From: Methylococcaceae bacterium
GTDB lineage: Bacteria; Pseudomonadota; Gammaproteobacteria; Methylococcales; Methylomonadaceae
NCBI GenBank assembly: GCA_947506075.1
Contig: CANNNN010000031.1
Coordinates: 1 to 12,962 of the forward strand
DNA: 12,962 bases
Direction of reading: 5' to 3'
A model generated the notes under the pieces. The model ran no database searches and had not been told where the DNA came from. It saw nothing but the letters and a program-made list of their open reading frames with translations. Of the stretch, positions 1 through 5,250 are shown piece after piece; within the stretch, counting starts at the first letter, position 1, and each line of letters opens with the position of its first letter. The translations under genes were made by a program, and so were the position numbers.

Positions 1-396
1 GTACTGATCCAGCGACACAATGGCTTTAATGTCCTTATCTGTTTCCATTTCCTGCAAGCCGAGTAAGTCTGGCGCATAACCGAGTATGCGCGCCCGAATT
101 TCAGGCAAACGTACCGACCAGGGTAAAAAACCATCACCGGTATCGCCATCGCGAAAACGCGTAGCCATTGCTTCGATTGTTGTTGAGCCATATCTGACGT
201 TATAACTCAGCACATTCATAGGAGGAGCATTACAGCTTGACGGCTTAGGGAAACTGCTGGCCTCAGGCAGGTTTCTTGCGTACCCTGCACCCCAGTTGGC
301 CGAAAGATATTGCAAACCCTCAAAACGGAGCAGTGCAAAAAAACCGATAAATAAGACCAGTAGGGATATAGCTATTCTTTTAAGCCAATGCAACAT
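1..396 (-). CDS. EEP-superfamily membrane-anchored hydrolase, N-terminal part
   Basis: Partial gene: the first 132 codons are present and the frame is still open at the left edge of the window. The start is ATG at 396-394, preceded by an AGAGAG stretch that could serve as ribosome binding site. Residues 1-6 contain a Lys/Arg pair and residues 7-23 form one hydrophobic helix, so the protein is probably anchored in the inner membrane with its bulk in the periplasm. After a roughly 35-residue linker, the sequence NVLSYNVRYG (61-70) and the segment PDLLGLQEME (109-118) match the first strand and the metal-binding Asn and Glu (about N66 and E116) of the endonuclease/exonuclease/phosphatase (DNase I-like) fold. 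Members cleave phosphodiesters or phosphomonoesters in DNA, RNA, lipids or small molecules, so the substrate cannot be named. The gene follows lptG on the same strand after an 84-bp gap. Family confident, function unknown. Confidence 0.8.
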   Translation of the reverse strand, partial: MLHWLKRIAISLLVLFIGFFALLRFEGLQYLSANWGAGYARNLPEASSFPKPSSCNAPPMNVLSYNVRYGSTTIEAMATRFRDGDTGDGFLPWSVRLPEIRARILGYAPDLLGLQEMETDKDIKAIVSLDQY

Positions 397-410
397 AAAA
401 ACTCTCTGAA

Positions 411-440
411 GAAAAAAGATCCATTATTCAATCGCAATGG
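411..440 (-). terminator. Possible weak intrinsic terminator after lptG
   Basis: Reading the minus strand, CCATT (440-436) and AATGG (425-421) can pair around a 10-nt loop and are followed, after ATC, by six T residues (417-412). The stem is only five pairs and AT-rich, and an alternative pairing TTCAA/TTGAA overlaps it, so termination would be partial at best. Its position 41-70 bases after the lptG stop and just before the next minus-strand gene fits a leaky operon terminator. Confidence 0.3.
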
Positions 441-445
441 TTGAA

Positions 446-470
446 CAGGAGGGGGTATTAGGGGGAGGAC
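446..470. repeat. G-rich mirror repeat downstream of lptG
   Basis: On the plus strand, CAGGAGGGGG (446-455) is followed by the spacer TATTA and then GGGGGAGGAC (461-470), an exact 10-nt mirror image (not an inverted repeat). Apart from the two outer C residues the arms are pure purine. Polypurine mirror repeats are known to be able to form intramolecular triplexes, and the several GG/GGGGG runs could also form a two-layer G-quadruplex. The G-rich strand is the template strand for lptFG transcription. It lies between the lptG stop and the candidate terminator. Structure is seen directly; any function is inference. Confidence 0.75.
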
Positions 471-480
471 CGAAGTCTAG

Positions 481-1551
481 TCACACCTGCAGTCGACTTA
501 CCGCAAATAATGCCAGTACTAAAGCGATAAAACTTGGAGCAACAGCGATTAAAGGTGGATTAAGCTCGTAAATTAAACCTATATGTCCGACGATTTTATC
601 GACCAGATTAAAACCCATGCCGAGCACAATGCCTATCATCATTCGAGTGCCGACATTAACGCCCCGCTTAACACCAATAACGAAGGGCACAGACACCAGC
701 AGCATAACGAAAGTCAGCAATGGATTTACCACTCTACCCCAAAAAGCCATCTCAAAAACCTGCGCTTTTTGATGATTGTCCTTTAAATAATCAACATACA
801 TAGCCAGATCATAGAGAGATAAATTGTCCGCACTGACCACGACAACTTTCAACAAATCCGGTTCTATGGATGATGTCCATATCTGTTCGCTTTGCTGATT
901 TGCAAGCATTTGCTCTTTAGAAATATCGGAGTAATTAATGCGCTCTAACTTCCATTGCTGATCGGCCATATAGGTCGCCTGTTCTGCATGCGTTACCCGC
1001 CGTAAATGGCGCTGATCATTCAACTCATAAATACTGATATCGGCCAGGCCACCATCATCCTTGACCTGTCTTACATTGATGAACTTTTTTCCTTCGCGTA
1101 ACCAAAGCCCATACTTGGCATTCAGGACTACCTGTCCGCTCTGAGCCGTAACTTTTAGTGTGCGTGCGGCGCGTTCGGCGTTTGGCGCTACAACCTCACC
1201 GACCAGCAAGGCTATGGCCACTAAAACCGCTCCCGCTAACATAACCGCTTTAATAATCCCAAAAATAGACAAGCCCGCAGCTTGCATCGCGATCAGTTCG
1301 CGATTATTGCCCATATTACCCAATATGAACAGGCTGCCTAACAAGGCCGAGGCCGGAATCAGCTCATAAACAGTCGTCGGTGAAACCAATAAAATAAAAT
1401 AAAAGATTTCTTTTAAGCCGTAAGTTCCTTTCCCCAGATACTTTAATTCATCACTCAGCGTAAACAAGTTAAACAAGGTCAATAACAATAAAAGGGCAAT
1501 AAAAGACCCTTTTAAAACCTCTCGCATCATATAAGCTGTTAAAACATTCAC
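481..1551 (-). CDS. lptG: LptG, LPS export ABC transporter permease
   Basis: LptG pairs with LptF and the LptB ATPase dimer in the inner membrane to extract lipopolysaccharide and push it onto the LptC/LptA bridge towards the outer membrane. With the GTG start at 1551 the protein has 356 residues, close to the usual 350-360. Predicted helices lie at about 14-32, 48-78, 97-120, 272-294, 303-325 and 332-352, with a periplasmic beta-jellyroll between about 125 and 250: the LptF/LptG (YjgP/YjgQ) layout. Typical pieces are the N-terminal REVLKG, the segment APNAERAAR (122-130) and FWGRVVNPL (270-278). The GTG start overlaps the lptF stop as GTGA (1551-1548), and GGTGAG just upstream can act as ribosome binding site; the overlap implies translational coupling. 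The reading frame is open further upstream (to 1665), but that extension would run deep into lptF and precede the conserved N-terminus, so it was rejected. The stop is TGA at 483-481. Confidence 0.95.
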   Translation of the reverse strand: MNVLTAYMMREVLKGSFIALLLLLTLFNLFTLSDELKYLGKGTYGLKEIFYFILLVSPTTVYELIPASALLGSLFILGNMGNNRELIAMQAAGLSIFGIIKAVMLAGAVLVAIALLVGEVVAPNAERAARTLKVTAQSGQVVLNAKYGLWLREGKKFINVRQVKDDGGLADISIYELNDQRHLRRVTHAEQATYMADQQWKLERINYSDISKEQMLANQQSEQIWTSSIEPDLLKVVVVSADNLSLYDLAMYVDYLKDNHQKAQVFEMAFWGRVVNPLLTFVMLLVSVPFVIGVKRGVNVGTRMMIGIVLGMGFNLVDKIVGHIGLIYELNPPLIAVAPSFIALVLALFAVSRLQV

Positions 1552-2684
1552 TTGCTCACCATTTTCCTGGCTTTGATGACCAGCCACCGCCAACCATATA
1601 ACCTTGCCAATAAAACGACACCTATCAACAGTAAGATTGTATTTACCCCAAAACCACCCACCCACAATGGTATGGTTTCCTTAACGACCCAGCTATGGCT
1701 GACCCGAACAAAGTTTCCATAGCTAAAATAAATAAGAAAGCCAACCAACATATTCCCGTAAACTCCTCCGCGAGGCGAAATCTGCGCCAAGGGCACGGCA
1801 ATAAAGCTGAGCAACATAATGCCGGCCGGAATAGAAAAACGGCGTTGCAATTCAGCAATATCGATTATCAGTTTAGAGCTTAGCAATACATCGACGGCAA
1901 TGGCCTCTCGGGCAAAATTGACGGCTGTTTCTTTTATATCGAGCCTCACTGCATATTCAGCAAATTGCTCAATCACATAATTAATGGTTCCAGGCTGGCC
2001 TTGTATGCTTTCGCCATGCTCTAAAATCATATAGGATCCGTCTTGCAAGTCTGCCATTCGACCCGATTCAGCATTGATAATATCGATTTTTCCATGCTGT
2101 CTATTTTGCACAAAAACATCATGCATTCGATTGTCAGCGTCTATCCTTTCCACATAAAGGACCAGATCACCCTGGCTATATTCAGTAAACTTGCCTGCTC
2201 CGATACCTCTAAGATCAGAGGATTCCTCATCCTGATGCATCAACTGGGTCATTTGAGATTCAGCCCAGGGAGCGACATACATGGACAAACCGGTAGCCAA
2301 TATTGACAAAGGGAAAACCATCAAAAATACAGCCCTATAAAGAGCACCCGGACCGCCGCCCGCAGAAAAAATGGCTGACATTTCCTGGTCTCTGTACATT
2401 CGGCCTAAAACCATCAATATCGTCATAAAGATGGCGGCAGGTAAAAAAGTAACGCTAGCGATAATCGTTTTAAGACCGAGAATACTCAGCAAGGTTTCAT
2501 TTGAAACCCGTCCTTGAATGGCCTTATCAAGAATCCGGATAAAACTTTGGCTGACAATAATAACCACCAGTACCGATAAAACAGCCGACAGTGTTTTTAA
2601 CAAATCCTGAGCAATCATTTTGTCCAGGACGGTGATCAGTACGCGCCGTTTCTTGCTATAGCCTTTAGTCCAGCTTGTTTCCAA
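1548..2684 (-). CDS. lptF: LptF, LPS export ABC transporter permease
   Basis: LptF is the second transmembrane subunit of the LptB2FG lipopolysaccharide extractor. The 378-residue protein has the family layout: three N-terminal helices (about 29-48, 68-96, 114-138), a periplasmic jellyroll domain (about 145-265), and three C-terminal helices (about 284-302, 308-328, 340-362). LGRMYRDQEMSAIFSAG (93-109) matches the conserved coupling-helix region of LptF (LGKLYTESEITVMHACG in E. coli as I recall it), and SPRGGVYGNML (303-313) matches the C-terminal family motif. It is the first gene of the lptFG pair. The start is uncertain: no ATG lies near the expected N-terminus. TTG at 2684-2682 has a strong GGGGAG ribosome binding site five bases upstream and is preferred, but it adds about 15 mostly basic residues before the part that aligns with E. 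coli LptF. The next ATG is codon 23 and would cut into the conserved first segment. Confidence 0.93.
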   Translation of the reverse strand: METSWTKGYSKKRRVLITVLDKMIAQDLLKTLSAVLSVLVVIIVSQSFIRILDKAIQGRVSNETLLSILGLKTIIASVTFLPAAIFMTILMVLGRMYRDQEMSAIFSAGGGPGALYRAVFLMVFPLSILATGLSMYVAPWAESQMTQLMHQDEESSDLRGIGAGKFTEYSQGDLVLYVERIDADNRMHDVFVQNRQHGKIDIINAESGRMADLQDGSYMILEHGESIQGQPGTINYVIEQFAEYAVRLDIKETAVNFAREAIAVDVLLSSKLIIDIAELQRRFSIPAGIMLLSFIAVPLAQISPRGGVYGNMLVGFLIYFSYGNFVRVSHSWVVKETIPLWVGGFGVNTILLLIGVVLLARLYGWRWLVIKARKMVSK

Positions 2685-2689
2685 ATCTG

Positions 2690-2695
2690 CTCCCC
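2690..2695 (-). promoter_or_regulatory. Ribosome binding site of lptF (supports TTG start)
   Basis: The minus strand reads GGGGAG, five bases (CAGAT) before the TTG codon at 2684-2682. This is a near-consensus Shine-Dalgarno at good spacing and is the main reason to accept a TTG start for lptF. Confidence 0.6.
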
Positions 2696-3167
2696 ACTAA
2701 AAAACGAGTATGTGTTAATACGTCGAAACTAAAATAAATTAAACAATTTCAAATGGCTGCCAAGAATTCAAGTGCACTATGCACTATGTTGAGCAGGTAA
2801 AAATATAGGAAAATAGGCTTGGACGCAGCTCTACCAACGAAAAATGGACATTCCAGGTTGGACAGAATCGAAGGCTAGGTGTGTAAAAATTAGACTGTAT
2901 GCGCGGCGCTTAATGTTAAGAGGAGGCTGTGAAGCCAGATTCTTTTCGCTTAGAAAATTGATCATCGTTTATTGTAATATATCTGCCCGCTATTACCAAA
3001 ATCATGGCGTTGGCGAAGTACGATATCTGACGCGCAAGATCTAAATTTTGTCGATGTGAGCGATCGATAGGACGTACGCAGGGTTTTATTTTTCGTATTT
3101 TTCCTGGCAGACCTAGTCAATTCAATTGCTGCCTGCCGTCGCCCCTATCAAAAACGTGTGTGTGTTG

Positions 3168-3173
3168 TATAAT
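3168..3173 (+). promoter_or_regulatory. Candidate -10 box of the pepA-holC-valS promoter
   Basis: A perfect TATAAT sits 98 bases before the pepA start codon, which would give a leader of about 90 nt. No good -35 hexamer is found 16-18 bp upstream (the sequence there is around CTATCA, 3145-3150), so either the match relies on other contacts or an activator helps. Immediately upstream is a (GT)5 run (3156-3165). Confidence 0.45.
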
Positions 3174-3196
3174 TGCGGCTAAACGGCTCATCTTGT

Positions 3197-3211
3197 GCCG
3201 ACTCCTTCGGC
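3197..3211 (+). other. Small hairpin in the pepA leader
   Basis: GCCGA (3197-3201) and TCGGC (3207-3211) are perfectly complementary around the 5-nt loop CTCCT, with one more G-U closing pair outside. It would lie roughly 17-32 nt into the transcript from the TATAAT above. No U-run follows, so it is not a terminator. The loop sequence resembles the anti-Shine-Dalgarno, but the pepA start itself has only a weak upstream GGA, so a regulatory pairing is speculative. Confidence 0.35.
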
Positions 3212-3271
3212 GGACCAGCGCAACACGGCCTGCTCAAGATAATGCTCTGAATAAAACAAACGGATTAAATT

Positions 3272-4768
3272 ATGGACTATTCAATAGTAACTGCGCCATT
3301 AGATGAACTGCATTGTGACTGTATGATTGTTGGTGTGTATCAAGACCGGCAGCTTAGTCCGTCTGCGATGGCTCTTAACAACAGCTTCAACGGACTGATC
3401 AAGAACATCGTCAACCGTGGCGACCTGAGCGGTAAAAACGGCGAAACCGTGTTGATAAATGCTGTGCCCGGCAACAACATCCAACGCATTTTGCTGGTCG
3501 GACTGGGTGAAAATAAGCCTCTATCTGCCAAAAACTACAAAAAGGCGTTATTGGCGGCTGTTAACAGCCTGAAAAAGCCAAAAATAGAATCATTAGTTTG
3601 TTGTCTGGCAGAATCCGAAGTGATAGACCGTGACTGGCAATGGAAATCTCGGCATATCATCGAGACTTTTAACGATGCCGTTTATCAATTCACTGAGCTG
3701 AAGTCTGATAAAGAAACCGAAAGCAACATTCAAAGAATTTCCATTGTCGCCCCGGAGGCTGAACTGGCGCTGGCGCAGTCAGGATTATTGCAAGGCAAGG
3801 CCATTGCCGAAGGCATGGAATTAACCAAACGCCTTGGCGACTTGCCGGGCAATACGTGTACGCCAACCTATCTTGCCGAACAGGCGCTAGCGCTGGGTCA
3901 AAAATATCCAAGTCTGGCTGTTAAGATATTGGAAGAAGCCGACATGGCGGCATTGGGCATGGGCGCTTTGTTGTCGGTATCTCGAGGTAGTCGGCAACCG
4001 GCAAAATTCATTATCCTGGATTATCAATGTGGCGAGAAAAACGCAAAGCCTATCGTGTTGATCGGCAAAGGCCTGACCTTTGATGCGGGCGGAATTTCAT
4101 TAAAACAGGCACCCGGTATGGATGAAATGAAATACGACATGTGCGGTGGTGCGACTGTTTTGGGTACAATGCTGGCTGCAGCACAAATGCAGCTAAAGCT
4201 GAATATCATCGGTCTGATTCCGTCATCAGAGAACATGCCCGATGGCGACGCGAATAAGCCGGGCGATATTTTAACCAGCATGGCCGGCAAAACCATTGAG
4301 GTATTGAATACCGATGCCGAAGGCCGGTTGCTGCTGTGTGACAGCTTAACTTATGCAGAACGCTACAATCCCGACGTGGTGATTGATATGGCGACCCTGA
4401 CCGGCGCATGTTTGGTGGCTTTGGGCCGCGTAGCCAGCGGTCTGCTCGGCAACGATGATGCTTTATGCGACGAACTGGCTGAGGCCGGTGAAATCGCCAA
4501 TGACAGTCTGTGGCGCTTGCCGCTCTGGGAAGAGTATCAGGAGCAGCTTAAGTCCAATTTTGCCGATATGGCAAATGTCGGTGGCAAAGACGCAGGCACC
4601 ATTACCGCCGCCTGTTTTTTATCCCGCTTTGCCGAAAAATTCCGCTGGGCGCATCTGGACATTGCCGGTACCGCTTGGCGCACAGGACAAAACAAAGGGG
4701 CGACCGGTCGCCCCGTACCGTTATTAAGCCAATACCTGCTTAACCGGGCGCATACCGACAAAGCGTAA
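3272..4768 (+). CDS. pepA: Leucyl aminopeptidase PepA (M17 family)
   Basis: Cytosolic, hexameric dizinc (or Mn) exopeptidase that removes N-terminal residues, preferring leucine, from peptides; in E. coli PepA also binds DNA in Xer recombination and carAB control, which cannot be assumed here. The length of 498 matches the family (about 500). The N-terminal macro-like domain covers roughly 1-165 and the catalytic domain 175-498. The M17 signature NTDAEGRL is at 346-353. Metal and catalytic residues are all present by alignment with the E. coli enzyme: K266, D271, K278, D289, D348, E350 and R352. The C-terminal stretch SNFADMANVGG (428-438) and HLDIAGTAW (461-469) are also typical. The start ATG gives an N-terminus (MDYSIVTAP) that aligns with known PepA; its ribosome binding site is weak (CGGA). 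It is the first gene before holC and valS, divergent from lptF, a common gammaproteobacterial arrangement. Confidence 0.97.
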   Translation: MDYSIVTAPLDELHCDCMIVGVYQDRQLSPSAMALNNSFNGLIKNIVNRGDLSGKNGETVLINAVPGNNIQRILLVGLGENKPLSAKNYKKALLAAVNSLKKPKIESLVCCLAESEVIDRDWQWKSRHIIETFNDAVYQFTELKSDKETESNIQRISIVAPEAELALAQSGLLQGKAIAEGMELTKRLGDLPGNTCTPTYLAEQALALGQKYPSLAVKILEEADMAALGMGALLSVSRGSRQPAKFIILDYQCGEKNAKPIVLIGKGLTFDAGGISLKQAPGMDEMKYDMCGGATVLGTMLAAAQMQLKLNIIGLIPSSENMPDGDANKPGDILTSMAGKTIEVLNTDAEGRLLLCDSLTYAERYNPDVVIDMATLTGACLVALGRVASGLLGNDDALCDELAEAGEIANDSLWRLPLWEEYQEQLKSNFADMANVGGKDAGTITAACFLSRFAEKFRWAHLDIAGTAWRTGQNKGATGRPVPLLSQYLLNRAHTDKA

Positions 4769-5200
4769 ATGGCTGAAGTCAGTTTTTACATACTGCCAAC
4801 AGAATCATTACAGGATAGATATCTGTTTGCCTGTAAACTGATCGAAAAAGCCTATCGTAGCGGTTGTTTCTGTTATGTGATGACCGATGATGATGAACAA
4901 AGCCAACTAATAGACGACCTGCTCTGGACTTTCAGGGCGGGCAGCTTTATTCCGCACCAGATTTACACCGGCGACTTGCCAAACATTGAAAAAGTCATTC
5001 TGATAGGCTCATTAACGGCACCCGAACCCTGGCAACATACCTTGTTCAATCTGTCTGCACATTATCCTGACCCAGGGCCGCAAACCGAGCGTATCCTTGA
5101 AATATTGGATAATAGTGAAACGACCAAAGTAGCCGGTAGAGACCGTTATAGGCAGTATCAGAAATCGGGAATGACGATTACTACGCATAAAGATTGGTGA
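4769..5200 (+). CDS. holC: DNA polymerase III chi subunit HolC
   Basis: Chi is part of the clamp-loader complex of DNA polymerase III and links it, with psi, to single-strand binding protein at the replication fork. The protein has 143 residues against 147 in E. coli. It begins with the family pattern (VSFYILP, 4-10), carries the central acidic DDDEQSQLIDDLLWTF (40-55) followed by FIPHQ (60-64), and ends with RDRYRQYQKSGMTITTH, the conserved C-terminal helix of HolC. The ATG begins on the base right after the pepA TAA stop, with no clear Shine-Dalgarno, so translation probably depends on ribosomes terminating on pepA. It lies 50 bp before the valS start, the usual pepA-holC-valS order. Confidence 0.92.
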   Translation: MAEVSFYILPTESLQDRYLFACKLIEKAYRSGCFCYVMTDDDEQSQLIDDLLWTFRAGSFIPHQIYTGDLPNIEKVILIGSLTAPEPWQHTLFNLSAHYPDPGPQTERILEILDNSETTKVAGRDRYRQYQKSGMTITTHKDW

Positions 5201-5250
5201 CAATCAAAGCACCCTCCGCATCAACTTCTTATAAAAATAGAGCCCCATCC

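Larger units (their letters stand above)
2685..3271. other. Divergent lptF-pepA intergenic region (587 bp)
   Basis: No convincing gene was found here. An open frame at 2844-3044 (66 codons) has no good ribosome binding site, an odd basic/Cys composition and no family resemblance. The half nearest lptF is AT-rich (2725-2755) and should contain the lptFG promoter, but I could not pick out a convincing -35/-10 pair; TTGGCA with TAATTT at 16 bp on the minus strand is a weak option. Small sequence structures seen: a perfect tandem duplication of GCACTAT (2774-2787); arms TCGAT (3051-3055) and ATCGA (3063-3067); and a short palindrome CAATT-C-AATTG (3118-3128). The right end holds the candidate pepA promoter and leader hairpin, listed separately. 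The length is large compared with the tight packing elsewhere in the window. Confidence 0.6.

Noticed and set aside
583..786. Plus-strand open frame within lptG, His/Asn-rich
   Set aside because: Wholly antisense to conserved LptG coding sequence; its odd composition follows from the opposite strand. The AGGAGGGGG at 447-455 is too far upstream to be its ribosome binding site.
1552..1665. Longer N-terminus for lptG reaching into lptF
   Set aside because: It would overlap lptF coding sequence by more than 100 bases and precede the conserved family N-terminus; the GTGA overlap with a GGTGAG site explains the start.
2774..2787. Tandem GCACTAT duplication as a mobile-element target site
   Set aside because: The copies are directly adjacent with no insertion between them and no transposase remnant nearby.
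2844..3044. 66-codon open frame in the lptF-pepA intergenic region
   Set aside because: No convincing ribosome binding site, no recognisable family, and a composition consistent with chance translation of non-coding DNA.
5194..5250. Upstream in-frame TTG/GTG start codons for valS overlapping the holC end
   Set aside because: The 19 extra residues are of low-complexity type, and MEKTY at 5251 matches the start of known ValS proteins.
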